Made by a program: the position numbers and the translations under genes. Under the pieces are notes generated by a model, which did no database searches, was not told where the DNA came from, and worked only from the letters and a program-made list of their open reading frames with translations. This document shows positions 16,554 to 27,727 of a DNA stretch of 64,000 nucleotides, one piece after another (positions within the stretch are counted from its first letter, which is position 1; each line of letters starts with the position of its first letter). The DNA is from Candidatus Stackebrandtia excrementipullorum (lineage in GTDB: Bacteria; Actinomycetota; Actinomycetes; Mycobacteriales; Micromonosporaceae): contig DXGR01000148.1 of NCBI GenBank assembly GCA_019113825.1, positions 20,342 to 84,341 of the forward strand, written 5' to 3'.

Positions 16554-17462
16554 ATGTTGGATCCGCAGGAACTTTTCGAGCTTGCCGCCGATGTGCCCGA
16601 TATTTCAGGAGCCGTGCTTCTGTGCGACTTCCGAGGGTTCATGGACGCCGGATCGGCCGCCGAGGGAGTCAGTGACCATCTGCTTGAAACGTTCGAGCAC
16701 ACCGAAATAGCCCGTTTCAACGTCGATCAGCTCGTGGACTACCGTGCACGCCGGCCGTCCATGACATTCGCCTCCGATCGCTGGGAGGACTACGAGGCAC
16801 CCCAATTGGTGGCCTACCTTCTGCGTGACGAGACCGGCCGTCCGCTGGTCCTGCTCACCGGGCAGGAACCCGACTTCCAGTGGGAACGTTTCACGGCTGC
16901 GGTCACACAACTGGTCGAACGTTGGGGGGTGGCCCTAACCGTGGGCATGCACGGTATTCCGATGGGGGCGCCACACACCAGGCCGCTGGGTATCACACCC
17001 CATGCGACCAACGTCGAGTTGCTGCGCGGCAGACGATCGTTGTTCAACCGGTTGAAGGTCCCCGGCAACGTCGCCGCGCTTTTGGAACTTCGTCTCGGTG
17101 AGGCCGGCCACGACGCCATGGGGTTTGCCGTCCACGTTCCCCACTACCTGGCGCAGTCGGCGTACCCTGCCGCGTCGGTCACCCTGCTGGAGACGATCAC
17201 GTCGATAACGGGGTTGTCGATTCCGCTGGAGGAACTCCGTGAAGCTGCACGTCAGGTCGATGCCGAGGTCGACGAACAGGTGAGAGCGTCCGACGAGGTC
17301 GCCGACGTGGTCGAGGCATTGGAACGTCAGTACGACCTGTACACCGAATCGGTGGCGGGCGAGGAGAATCTACTCGTCCAGGACGAAAGCCAGCTGCCCA
17401 CGGCCGACGAACTGGGTGCTGAACTGGAACGATTTCTTGCCGACCAGCGTGGCAAGGAATAA
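16554..17462 (+). CDS. PAC2 family protein (proteasome-assembly-chaperone fold)
   Basis: A 302-residue protein of the PAC2 family. Visible family features are an early LLCDFRGFMDAGSAAEG motif (about residues 23-39), VLLTGQEPDFQWERF (about 99-113), GMHGIPMGAPHTRP (about 131-144), and VPHYLAQSAYPAA (about 193-205). It ends in an acidic helical tail. Bacterial PAC2 proteins are widespread in actinobacteria, some of which have proteasomes, but their function is poorly defined. A GGAGGG Shine-Dalgarno lies nine bases upstream of the ATG. The last 93 bases overlap the 3' end of the convergent LysR gene. Confidence 0.9.
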   Translation: MLDPQELFELAADVPDISGAVLLCDFRGFMDAGSAAEGVSDHLLETFEHTEIARFNVDQLVDYRARRPSMTFASDRWEDYEAPQLVAYLLRDETGRPLVLLTGQEPDFQWERFTAAVTQLVERWGVALTVGMHGIPMGAPHTRPLGITPHATNVELLRGRRSLFNRLKVPGNVAALLELRLGEAGHDAMGFAVHVPHYLAQSAYPAASVTLLETITSITGLSIPLEELREAARQVDAEVDEQVRASDEVADVVEALERQYDLYTESVAGEENLLVQDESQLPTADELGAELERFLADQRGKE

Positions 17463-18353
17463 CCCAGCCGCGATCTTAAGATGTTCGGTGAGGATGCGTT
17501 GCAGTTCACGTGCCGCGCGCGTGGGCGCGACGTCCTTGCGGTGCGCAACGGCGATGGAACGCTGCAATCCGGGCTTGTCGAATCGTATGTAACGCAGTCC
17601 CGAGCGTTCCGCAACCATGTGCGGAACGACGGCCAGCCCGAGACCGGCGCGAACGAAACCCAAGACGGCGTCCATTTCGCCACCCTCGACGGTGAAAGTC
17701 GGTTCGAAGCCGGCTACTCGGCACGCCGCGGTCGTGAATTCACGCAGGTCGTAGCCCTGTCGGAACATGACCAGCGGCTGGTCACGCAGATCTTCGATGC
17801 GAATGCGGTCACGTCGCACCGGAGACGGTTGATCCGGGCGCGATACGACGACAAGCTCTTCACTGAGAAGTTCGGTGGCGTTCAACGCGGGAACGACACC
17901 ACGCTGCGGCGTGATGATGAGAGCAATGTCGAGCTCACCACCGGTGAGGGTGCGAATCAGATTCTGGGAGCCGCTTTCGGTGATGTGCAATTCCACATTC
18001 GGGTAGGTGTCGTGGAACCGGCGTAGGACGTCGGGGACGAGGGTCGCGCACAGGCTGGGAGTGGCGCCCAGGCGGACACGGCCGCGATGGAGACCTACGG
18101 CGTCGGCGACCTCGCGTCGGGCGGTATCGACGTCGGCGAGTATGCGGCGAGCAAGCGGCAGAAGAGCCTCACCGGCGTCGGTGAGGGTGATGTTGCCGCG
18201 GGCGCGGTGCAGCAACGCGGTCCCCAGATCGGTCTCCAGGCTTCGGATCTGCTGGGACAGCGAAGGCTGTGCGATGTGAAGAACTTCTGCCGCCCTGGTG
18301 AAGTGCCGTGTATCACAGACGGTGACGAATGAGCGCAATTGGTTTAGCTGCAC
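17370..18353 (-). CDS. LysR-family transcriptional regulator, divergent from sdhCAB
   Basis: A LysR regulator of about 327 residues. The N-terminal HTH reads RHFTRAAEVLHIAQPSLSQQIRSLE, and a periplasmic-binding-like effector domain follows (LGATPSLCATLVPDVL, GGELDIALI, GLGLAVVPHMV). No OxyR-type redox cysteine pair is evident. The start is taken as GTG 18353, just before QLNQLRSF; the frame is open to ATG 18395, but that would put the palindrome at 18362-18378 inside the gene. Divergence from sdhC suggests control of succinate dehydrogenase. About 30 C-terminal residues lie in the overlap with the PAC2 gene and exceed the usual family end. Confidence 0.88.
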   Translation of the reverse strand: MQLNQLRSFVTVCDTRHFTRAAEVLHIAQPSLSQQIRSLETDLGTALLHRARGNITLTDAGEALLPLARRILADVDTARREVADAVGLHRGRVRLGATPSLCATLVPDVLRRFHDTYPNVELHITESGSQNLIRTLTGGELDIALIITPQRGVVPALNATELLSEELVVVSRPDQPSPVRRDRIRIEDLRDQPLVMFRQGYDLREFTTAACRVAGFEPTFTVEGGEMDAVLGFVRAGLGLAVVPHMVAERSGLRYIRFDKPGLQRSIAVAHRKDVAPTRAARELQRILTEHLKIAAGLFLATLVGKKSFQFSTQFVGRGQLAFVLDE

Positions 18354-18361
18354 GCTCAAAT

Positions 18362-18378
18362 GATAGGCACTGCCTATC
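18362..18378. promoter_or_regulatory. LysR-type palindromic operator between the LysR gene and sdhC
   Basis: GATAGGCA-C-TGCCTATC is a perfect 17-bp palindrome nine bases upstream of the LysR GTG start and about 58 bases before sdhC. ATA-N9-TAT dyads of this size are typical LysR target sites. Autoregulation plus control of sdhCAB is inferred from position. Confidence 0.7.
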
Positions 18379-18436
18379 GGAACGACAATGATCATGTCTT
18401 TGACGGAATGACGCTGTCTTCATAGCATCGGTATTC

Positions 18437-19180
18437 ATGGCCCTAGATACCCGGGGAAAGCGCCCGGACTCCACCACCTCGCCCAAGCGCGCGGCGCGCA
18501 AACGGACCGCCGGACCGGTCGCGCTGTGGCGTTCGACCATCGGCAAAAAAGTGATCATGGCGACCACCGGTCTGTTCATGATCGGATTCCTGGCCGCCCA
18601 CATGGTCGGAAACATCAAGGTTTTTTCCGGCGCCGAGGCCTTCAACTCTTATTCCCAGTGGCTGCGCACCCTGGGCGAACCCATTCTGCCTCCGTCGGCA
18701 TTCTTGTGGATCATGCGTATCGCTCTAGTGGTTGCGGTGGTGGCCCACATCGTGTCCGCAGTGCAGCTGACCCGCCGCAACACACAAGGCCAACCGAAGG
18801 TCCGCGCGAAGAAACGCCTCGGCGGAACGTACGTGGCGTTCACGATGCGTTCGGGCGGTGTCATCCTCACGCTGTTTGTGATTTGGCACATTCTTGACTT
18901 CACGACGTTGACCGTCAATGCCAACGCGCTACCGGGGCACCCGTACGAGAACCTGGTGGCGACGTTCAGTAGCTGGTACGGAAACGTGATCTACCTGGTG
19001 GCGCTGGCCGCCGTCGGTTTCCACCTGTGGCACGGGATCTGGGCTGCCGCACAAACTCTGGGTGTGGGCACGACTCGACGTAACCGAGCCATCAGGGGCT
19101 TCGCAACGCTGGCGGCGGTGGGGATCGCCGGTGGTTTCGCATTGGTTCCACTGGCGGTAATGATGGGAGTAGTGAGTTAA
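18437..19180 (+). CDS. sdhC: SdhC, succinate dehydrogenase cytochrome b membrane subunit
   Basis: A 247-residue protein with about five membrane helices (about residues 43-62, 88-115, 138-160, 178-205, 220-243). It matches the single-subunit diheme cytochrome b558 type used by Gram-positive succinate:menaquinone oxidoreductases. Histidines suited to haem binding appear in LAAHMVGN, VAHIVSA, IWHILDF and FHLWHGIW. A basic extension of about 30 residues precedes the first helix. It anchors SdhA/SdhB and passes electrons to menaquinone. It is followed three bases later by sdhA. Confidence 0.93.
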   Translation: MALDTRGKRPDSTTSPKRAARKRTAGPVALWRSTIGKKVIMATTGLFMIGFLAAHMVGNIKVFSGAEAFNSYSQWLRTLGEPILPPSAFLWIMRIALVVAVVAHIVSAVQLTRRNTQGQPKVRAKKRLGGTYVAFTMRSGGVILTLFVIWHILDFTTLTVNANALPGHPYENLVATFSSWYGNVIYLVALAAVGFHLWHGIWAAAQTLGVGTTRRNRAIRGFATLAAVGIAGGFALVPLAVMMGVVS

Positions 19181-19183
19181 ACG

Positions 19184-21120
<1,937 letters not shown>

Positions 21121-21124
<4 letters not shown>

Positions 21125-21867
21125 AGCTTTATCTACGTATCTGGCGGCAGCCGAGCGTCGCCCACACGGGTGAGATGGTCAACTACGTGCTCGAGGACGT
21201 CTCGCCCGACATGTCCTTTTTGGAGATGCTTGACGTTCTCAACGAGCGCCTCACCTTGGACGGTGAGGACCCGATCGCCTTCGACCACGACTGCCGCGAG
21301 GGCATCTGCGGCATGTGTTCGCTGTCGATCGACGGTCGGGCGCACGGGCCGGAAAGGGCCACGACCGCGTGCCAGTTGCACATGCGTCATTACAGTGACG
21401 GCGACACCATCACGATCGAGCCGTGGCGGGCGCGGGCGTTCCCCGTGGTCAAGGACCTGGTCGTCGACCGGTCCGGTTTCGACGACATCATCGCCGCCGG
21501 GGGGTACATCTCCGCGCCGACCGGCGCCGCTCCCGATGCTCACGCGACGCCGGTGCCCAAGGCCGATGCGGAGAACGCCTTCGAGAATGCGGCCTGCATC
21601 GGGTGTGGCGCCTGCGTGTCGGCGTGTCCGAACGGATCGGCGATGTTGTTTACCGCCGCCAAGGTGACACACCTCAATTCCCTGCCGCAGGGGCAGGCCG
21701 AAAAGCAGACGAGGGTGCTGGACATGGTCGACGCCATGGACGATGCCGGTTTCGGCGGCTGCACCTTGACAGGTGAATGTGCGACGGCCTGCCCGAAGGG
21801 CATCCCGTTGGAGAGCATCAGCACCATGAATCGGGAGTACTTGAAGGCTTCTTTGAAGCGATTGTGA
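21121..21867 (+). CDS. sdhB: SdhB, succinate dehydrogenase iron-sulfur subunit
   Basis: A 248-residue protein. An N-terminal plant-type [2Fe-2S] domain has cysteines in [16 protein letters not shown] and TACQLHM. A C-terminal bacterial ferredoxin domain has [16 protein letters not shown] and [19 protein letters not shown], supplying the 4Fe-4S and 3Fe-4S ligands. It relays electrons from the SdhA flavin to the SdhC haems and menaquinone. Start and sdhA stop overlap as GTGA. Confidence 0.96.
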
Positions 21868-21896
21868 CCGGTTCGGGCGCGTCATAGGACTGTCTT

Positions 21897-22990
21897 GTGA
21901 ACGACACCGACAAGTTCCTGTACGCCGTTAGCGCCGCGGTTTCGGCGGTAGACAGGTGTTTGAGGTATTGGAAGTGAGCGTGCGTTCGGCGCGTTGTCTG
22001 CTGAACGCCCGATAGGCCGCGTTGATCCCGTCGGCGATGGAGGCTTCGCCGAATTCATCGCTGACGGGAGCAACGCGTGTCAGAGTGACGCCGTCGGGTC
22101 GTTGCCGCGCCGACACGGGTGCTCGCGGCTCTGTTTGCGCGGTGGTGAATCAAACCGGGTGGCCGATGTTCAAGCCGATCCCAGGTCCGGCTGGTGGCCG
22201 GACGCCCACCCCGAACCGGGGGATTTCCTGGTGGTGCCCATCCGGGACGGGACGAGATCGTCCGGTTTGTTTTTCCGGCCAACTGGAATGACGGTGAGGG
22301 GTTCGGCGAACGGGACGGCGGCGCTCTTCGCCTGTTTGCCATACATGCGGTGATCGCCTTGGCGAATTCGGCCTCTACGAACGAACCTTGTACTGTCGAT
22401 CATGGAAAATGTACGCGGTTGGCCCGTGAACCGTACGACGTGATCGTGCAGCAACTGTTCTTGTTGCCTTTGACCTCAAAGTGCGGTTGAACTGATGCGA
22501 ATCGATCCGACAGGGCCGCCGGTTTGTCGCACATCGTGGTGGAGTCGGCGGGTGAAGCCGGTTTCGAACTGTGTTCGTGATTCGTGAGCCTCGTCCCGCG
22601 GAATTGGATACCAACGGTCTCGTGGAGGCGCTGCACAAGTTCGTCACCTTGGCCGGTCGCACTCACGGCGCCGAGACGCGCTTCGATGCCGAGGAGGAAC
22701 CGACCTTGAAACGCATCGGTGAAGTCGAGGGACTGTGCATGGTCCAGGAGGCGGTGCACAACTTGCTGCGGCATGCACGAGTTTCACGTGTGTCGGGATT
22801 GGAGAACGTAGCCGTTATCGTCTCCGACAACGGAGGGTTTTGACCCATGGCAGGGACTTTGCGCGGGTCGGGTCTGGTACCGATGGCCGAACGCGCTCAA
22901 CGGCTCGGCGGTTCCGTCCACATCGACGCGGTCTGAGGGCGAGGAACCACGGTGCGGGCCATGACCGTTGTGGATGAATACTCTTGGTGA
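21897..22990 (+). pseudogene. Decayed GAF-domain sensor histidine kinase (NarL/DesK-like)
   Basis: Fragments in all three frames line up in the order of a GAF histidine kinase. They are a GTG start (21897) with NDTDKFLYAVSAAVSA; then DGGFAEFIADGS; then NRVADVQADPRSGWWPDAHPE and GDFLVVPIRDGT (GAF); RLFAIHAVIALANSA; RLAREPYDVIVQQLFLL (degenerate HisKA_3, His region of ELHDxVxQ); LVEALHKF; VQEAVHNLLRHARVSRV (N-box); DNGGF then TGA; LVPMAERAQRLGGSVHIDAV then TGA; and GRGTTVRAMTVVDEYSW to the final stop at 22990. Multiple frameshifts and at least two nonsense codons show it is dead. It partners the decayed response regulator that overlaps its end. Confidence 0.85.
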
Positions 22991-23645
22991 GAGTGGCTGT
23001 GTGGGAACGAGACCGGTACGGATTGCGCATGATCCCCGTCGTGCCTCGAGGGCTCCGCACCTTCTTCGAACTTCAGGAAGCGCTCACCGTGCTCGGCGAA
23101 GCCGTCGACGGGTTCGAAGCGCCGTGGCTGATCGGCGAGTCGAGACCCGATATGGTGTTGCTCGATCTCAAGGTGCCGAGGACGGGTGGCGTGGCGCCCT
23201 GGAACGTCTGGCCGATGGCGAGGGCCGGCCGCGGGTGATCGTCCTGGTCTCGGTCACCGATGCCGTAGAGGTCACACCGGCGTGCAAGCCGATGCCGTCG
23301 GTTCTCTTTACAAGGATGTCGACTCTCAGACGTTGACTTACGCCGTTCGGTCGGTCCACGACGGGCGGTTCACGTTTGTTGCGCAGGCTGCTGTTGCCAT
23401 GGTGCATCCCGTTCCAATCGCCCCGGCTCCGCCGACGAGTTGACCGGTCGGGACCGCAGGCGTTGTTTCTGGTCGCGGCCGGAATGTCCCATCGCGAGAT
23501 CGCGCGGCGAACTGTCGTGGCCGAAAAACCGCGAAGACAAACGTGTCGAGTGTCTTCAGGGCACTCGGTGCCTCGGATCCGGTTCAAACGGCGTTGTACG
23601 CGGTGCGCCACGGACTTGCCGCCATCGATCCGCCGTACCCTCACG
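22987..23645 (+). pseudogene. Decayed NarL/LuxR-type response regulator
   Basis: A receiver domain starts at GTG 22987: VRVAVWERDRYGL, then LGEAVDGFEA and RPDMVLLDLKVPRTGGV, which retains the phospho-acceptor Asp. The sense then jumps frames through RPRVIVLVSVTDAVEVTPA, LYKDVDSQTLTYAVRSVHDG, and LFLVAAGMSHREIARRTVVAEK to VSSVFRALGASDPVQTALY and AVRHGLAAIDPP (LuxR HTH). At least three frameshifts and an internal stop (23441-23443 in the LTGRER region) are present. The TGGTGA junction with the kinase remnant shows the pair was once a coupled operon. Confidence 0.85.
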
Positions 23646-23708
23646 GTGGTGGCTCCATACGAACGAAATTCGCTGTCGCTACAGGATGGTGCTCGTTATG
23701 GTCGGCGT

Positions 23709-24569
23709 ATGGCTTTCATCGACGTTGGCGGTACTCGATTCGGCTATGACGAGGCAGGAGAGGGGCCCGCGATCGTTTTCATCCACGGTGCACTGGTCGA
23801 TCGCGGTATGTGGGACCACCAGTTCGGCGAACTGTCCGAACGGTACCGGGTCATTCGATACGACTGGCGAGGCTATGGCGAGTCCGATGACGCCACCGAG
23901 CCGGTGTGCCACCACGAGGACCTCCTGGCGCTTATGGACGCGCTGGGAGTCGAGCACGCTCATCTCGCGGGTAACTCGTATGGCGGCGCCTATGCGGTGG
24001 AAGCCGCCTTGGCGGCTCCCGAAAGGGTGGCGTCACTGTCGTTGTGGGCGGCGGGAATGAGCGGTCACGTTTTTCCGCCCGAGATGGGCGCTTCGGTGCG
24101 AGAGGCCATTGCCGACAAAATCACGCCGGAGACTTTGAAGCGTTACGCGGCCGGGCTGGCCGACGTCGACGCCGATGATGTCGAAGTGATGGCGGCGGCC
24201 CAGTTGGACTACACCTTTGTCGGGCCGAAACGTCGCCGCGACGACGTCGATTCGAGTGCTCTGGCCCGCGCCGAATCGATGTGCCGACGAATGTTCGAGC
24301 GGACCTGGAGTGGCCCGGCCAAGCCGCAGCGTTTCCTTGAACCACCCGCGAAAACGAGGTTGGGGGAGGTGACGGTGCCGACGCTGGTGGTGAACGGTGT
24401 GTCGGATGTTCCGTTCATTCAGGAGGTCTCCGACCTGTATACGGACGGCATAAAAGGGGCTGAACGTGTGGACATGACCGACACGGGGCACTTCCCGCCG
24501 TTGGAGCGCCCCCAGGAGTCCACATCGATATTGCGGCGTTTCCTGGAATCCCCGTTACGGGGGACGTGA
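23709..24569 (+). CDS. Alpha/beta hydrolase
   Basis: A 286-residue alpha/beta-hydrolase-fold protein. The oxyanion HG motif is in VFIHGALVDRGMWD (about residues 25-38), the nucleophile elbow GNSYGG (Ser near 97), an acid candidate in VNGVSDVPF (Asp near 245), and the catalytic His in DTGHFPPLE (near 265). The frame is open upstream to 23376 only because it runs into the decayed regulator; ATG 23709 starts at the first conserved strand. The substrate is unknown. It appears intact amid pseudogenes. Confidence 0.88.
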   Translation: MAFIDVGGTRFGYDEAGEGPAIVFIHGALVDRGMWDHQFGELSERYRVIRYDWRGYGESDDATEPVCHHEDLLALMDALGVEHAHLAGNSYGGAYAVEAALAAPERVASLSLWAAGMSGHVFPPEMGASVREAIADKITPETLKRYAAGLADVDADDVEVMAAAQLDYTFVGPKRRRDDVDSSALARAESMCRRMFERTWSGPAKPQRFLEPPAKTRLGEVTVPTLVVNGVSDVPFIQEVSDLYTDGIKGAERVDMTDTGHFPPLERPQESTSILRRFLESPLRGT

Positions 24570-24620
24570 GCGCCCACGATGGGTGACGTCGTGCTTCGCG
24601 GCGAGAGTGACACTGAACAT

Positions 24621-25061
24621 ATGAGACACAAGGCGGTTCTACTCGCGGCTACCGGTGCTGTGGCCTACACGGTTTCAAAGATCGACCTGGCTTTTCGCGG
24701 TGAACTGGGTATGCCCGGGTTCCCTGCTTCTGCCCAGGCGTATGAGATGTACGACCCGGTTACCGGACAATCGTTCAACGCGGCCGCGGGTGCGGTGACG
24801 GTGATACTCGTGTTGTCACTGGCGCGCCTGCCCTCGACCGGTTGGTTTCGATGGTTGTTGTTGGCGGCCAACGCGGTCGGAGCGGTCGTGGTCGGCGTTG
24901 CGGTGGTGTCCTTTACCGCGCGGGCTGTCGGTGCTTCGGTGAGCGGTTACGCCGCATGGACGGCGTTGGCGGTCGGGGCGGTGTGGGCCGTCTCGTGGGG
25001 TGTCGCAGTGGTGGTGGAACTCAAACGTTCCCGACGGAGGCCTACGACGGGGGTGCTGTAG
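24621..25061 (+). CDS. Small four-helix membrane protein of unknown function
   Basis: A 146-residue protein. An N-terminal hydrophobic segment (about residues 5-22) and three more (about 52-68, 75-98, 108-132) end in a basic tail, SRRRPTTG. Between the first two lies an outward-facing loop with FRGELGMPGFPASAQAYEMY. No known domain is recognised. An alternative start at ATG 24579 would add 14 residues. It may be co-transcribed with the alpha/beta hydrolase 51 bases upstream. Confidence 0.7.
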   Translation: MRHKAVLLAATGAVAYTVSKIDLAFRGELGMPGFPASAQAYEMYDPVTGQSFNAAAGAVTVILVLSLARLPSTGWFRWLLLAANAVGAVVVGVAVVSFTARAVGASVSGYAAWTALAVGAVWAVSWGVAVVVELKRSRRRPTTGVL

Positions 25062-25163
25062 AACCGACCCCGGGGCCCATTGGATTGGTCGGTCCCCGGG
25101 GTGTCGTGGCGGTCCGTACAGGACGCTTCGGCGGCGCGGATCGGGCGTGGGTACCGTGTGGCG

Positions 25164-25577
25164 ATGTCACGTATGTCTTCGCGTCCGCCCGCACCGATCC
25201 TGGTGGTCCTGGGGTTGTTCGGGCTGTCCGGTCTCGGCTGTTTTATCGGGGTCGTTGTCCTGACATCGTCGGGCCGTTTCGACGATGCGCTTCCTTATTT
25301 GGCGGGACTGTGTTTTGCGGCGGTTATCGGCATGGCCCTGTGGAGACGGTTCAAGCGTGCTCGAAATGTGGTGATTCTTGTGGGTGTGGCATCGATCGTG
25401 GCGGCGTTGTCGTTCATGTCCGATGCGTCGATCGGTGGGTTGGGTTTTGTGGTTGCTCTCCCGGGGGCTTTGGTGATTTACCTGGTGACCGCTCCGCCGA
25501 GTTCGCAGGAGTGGTTCCGAGCTCGTGACGCTTCACAACCTTCGGACGATGACCAGGATATATCGGGAACGAGGTAA
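25164..25577 (+). CDS. Small membrane protein of unknown function
   Basis: A 137-residue protein with four hydrophobic segments (about residues 12-35, 43-60, 66-84, 90-112). A hydrophilic acidic tail (EWFRARDASQPSDDDQDIS) follows. No family is recognised. The frame is open from 25080; ATG 25164 places the first helix close to the N-terminus and is preferred. It lies at the edge of the degenerate region that follows. Confidence 0.65.
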   Translation: MSRMSSRPPAPILVVLGLFGLSGLGCFIGVVVLTSSGRFDDALPYLAGLCFAAVIGMALWRRFKRARNVVILVGVASIVAALSFMSDASIGGLGFVVALPGALVIYLVTAPPSSQEWFRARDASQPSDDDQDISGTR

Positions 25578-25650
25578 GATTTTCGCGACCCCAACCCCCG
25601 GGCACCTGGTGTGGCGTGCTTCCGGCGCGACCTCGGAGCGTTGCTGCATC

Positions 25651-25990
25651 GACCTCATGGCGATCGGTGCAGGAATCGTCGGAGCCGACGTGGCGCATTA
25701 CGGCGCCCGTGCAGGGCGGAGAGTGACGGTGCTCGAAAACGGTGGGGTTGCGCCTGCGGTAGCACCGGCGCCGGCGAAGGAGCCTGTTGGTCCCCGACAA
25801 GACCCCGGGACGGCACTCGATCTGGCGCGTCTATCGCTGACGCTGTGGCGCGACCTGGCGAGGAATCGGCCGGAGCTTTCGAATACCGGGACAAGGGCGG
25901 TCTCGTGGTCACGGCCGACCCCGAAAAGGCCGATGACCTCCACGAGGTTGCACGCGACCTGCGCGATGCGGGTGTTCGTGTCGACGTGGT
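25651..25990 (+). pseudogene. Remnant of a DadA-like FAD oxidoreductase (hydroxyproline/amino-acid oxidase type)
   Basis: The FAD-binding motif AIGAGIVGADVAHYGARAG with RVTVLE is at about 25660-25735, followed by GTALDLARLSLTLWRDLAR. The sense then shifts frame near 25870 to AGAFEYRDKGGLVVTADPEK and LHEVARDLRDAGVRVDVV. This is the N-terminal third of a D-amino-acid-dehydrogenase-like enzyme. It then joins abruptly to the C-terminal part of a different oxidoreductase, so an internal deletion appears to have fused two genes. It is not functional. Confidence 0.75.
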
Positions 25991-26572
25991 TCCCGATCCC
26001 ACCGAGGTTGACCCCCCCATATTCGTTCTCGCCGTCGGTTACGGATTTACGGCTCAACCGGAGCTGGCCCAAACCCTGCGGCGCCGGTTGACGTCCGCCG
26101 CAGACGGCACTGCGGCCGTGGCGGTGTCGGCGACCCAACGCACCTCGATCCCGGGCGTGTCCGCGGCAGGAGGAACCACGGGAGTGGGCGGCGCGGCCCT
26201 CGCCGAGACCGAAGGCCGTATGGCGGGGCATGCGGTGGCCGGTGTGCGTCCGTCCGGACGCTTGTTGACAGTCAGGACGGCGGCCGCCGTTTTGCCAACG
26301 GTCTTGCCCGGGCCTTCGCCGTTCACGATGGATGGATGACCTGGCTGACCGACGACACGGTGGTGTGCCGGTGAGATCGGCCATGGCGGCGGGGGAGCGG
26401 ACCCCCGCGCGGTGAAATTGTTGTCGCGGGCGGGCATGGGAATGTGTCAAGGCGTGGGTGTGAGTTCGCGGTGGCGTGCTTGACCGGCGTAGACCGCTCG
26501 TATGCTCCCTGGTTGCGGATGATCGGTCGGCCGGTCCGCCTGGGGACCTTGGCCGAAGACGACGGGTCGTGA
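25991..26572 (+). pseudogene. Remnant of a hydroxyproline dehydrogenase alpha-like oxidoreductase (C-terminal part)
   Basis: The retained sequence reads FVLAVGYGFTAQPELAQTLRR, then TSIPGVSAAGGTTGVGGAAL and ETEGRMAGHAVAG. This matches the C-terminal half of NAD(P)/FAD-dependent oxidoreductases that pair with a DadA-like subunit. After a frameshift come FAVHDGWMTWLTDDTVVCR then TGA, where a CRC(E) iron-sulfur ligand motif is expected. VKLLSRAGMGMCQG and LAEDDGS follow, with TGA at 26570-26572. The nonsense codon and shifts show decay. Clustering with a proline-racemase remnant points to a lost 4-hydroxyproline catabolic operon. Confidence 0.72.
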
Positions 26573-26767
26573 CGGCCGAATCCGCGCGGACCGACGTATC
26601 GGCGAGTGGTGCTGCAAGCGGGGGCCAACTTCTCGTGCAGCACGATGCCGGTCGTGGCCCCGGTGCTGTCGTACACCTCCGCCACCGATGGCAACGTCGC
26701 CGGGAGGTGACATTCGGCCGCGGCGCGACGCGGAGCTCACAACTTGGGGCGCGAAAGAACGGGCGCG

Positions 26768-27727
26768 ATGCGACCGGTGCGTCGGTTTAAGGCGGTCGAC
26801 TCCCACACGGAGGGCATGCCCACACGTGTGGTGACCGGGAGCGTTGGTGTTATCCCCGGAGAAACGATGGGGAGTCGGCGACAACACTTTATATCCACCA
26901 TGGATGACGCTCGGCGGCTTCTGGTCAACGAACCGCGCGGTCATGCGGCGATGAACGACGCGATATTGCAGCCACCGGTCATCCGGACGCCGATGTGGGA
27001 GTGCTGTACATCGAGGTTTCCGGGTGTCTTCCCATATGTGGACACGGAAGTATGGGCGTGGCAACGGTCATGGTGGAAACGGGCATGATCGAGGTGCACG
27101 AGCCCACCACGGTGGTCGCCCTGGGCGCCCCGGCGGGCCCTGTCACCGCAGAGGTCGCCGTTGACGACGGTACCGCCCGGTCGGTGACGTTGCGGGCCGC
27201 GGCGTCGCACTGTGAAAGTCTCGACGCCGTGGTTGACATACCGGGACTCGGGCCCGTGGACTACGACCTGGCATACGGCGGAATCATTGGGCGTCGAACT
27301 CGTTTCGGAGGCGAAGAACGAGATCATCGCCGCAGGACTTGCGGTCATGGCCGCGGTTAACGAACACCAACCACCTGGAACCGCCACATGTTCGAGGTGT
27401 CGACCACGTCATGGTGATCGCGCCTGAAGCCGATGAAAGATCGACGCGTCATGCCACGGCCACTCCGGCTGGATCGACCGGTCTCCCTGCGGCACGGGCA
27501 CTGCCGCGCGAAGGTGCAGCCGTATCGCGCAGGCAGCTGCCCATCGGTCGGAAAAGCTCAGTGAGTCGTTTATCGGTTCACGTTTTTTCGGGCGTCCCTA
27601 CGGGACGACGACGATCGGTGGCGTCGAGGCGGTGCTACCGTCGATTATGCGTCGAGCATGGATCACGGGGAAGGCCGAGTACATTCTGGATCCCACCGAC
27701 CCGTTCCCGACAGGGGTCACATTGTGA
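26768..27727 (+). pseudogene. Decayed proline racemase / 4-hydroxyproline epimerase
   Basis: Pieces in three frames line up over the full family length of about 320 codons. They start with MRPVRRFKAVDSHTEGMPTRVV and TGSVGVIPGETM. Frame shifts then lead to GVLYIEVSGCLPICGHGSMG, the first catalytic cysteine motif, and MIEVHEPTTVVALGAPAGPV. After those come GLAVMAAVNEHQ, HVMVIAPEADERS, ELPIG-like text near 27540, and a C-terminus FFGRPYGTTTIGGVEAVLPS ... AEYILDPTDPFPTGVTL, stopping at 27727. Several frameshifts make it non-functional. Confidence 0.82.
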
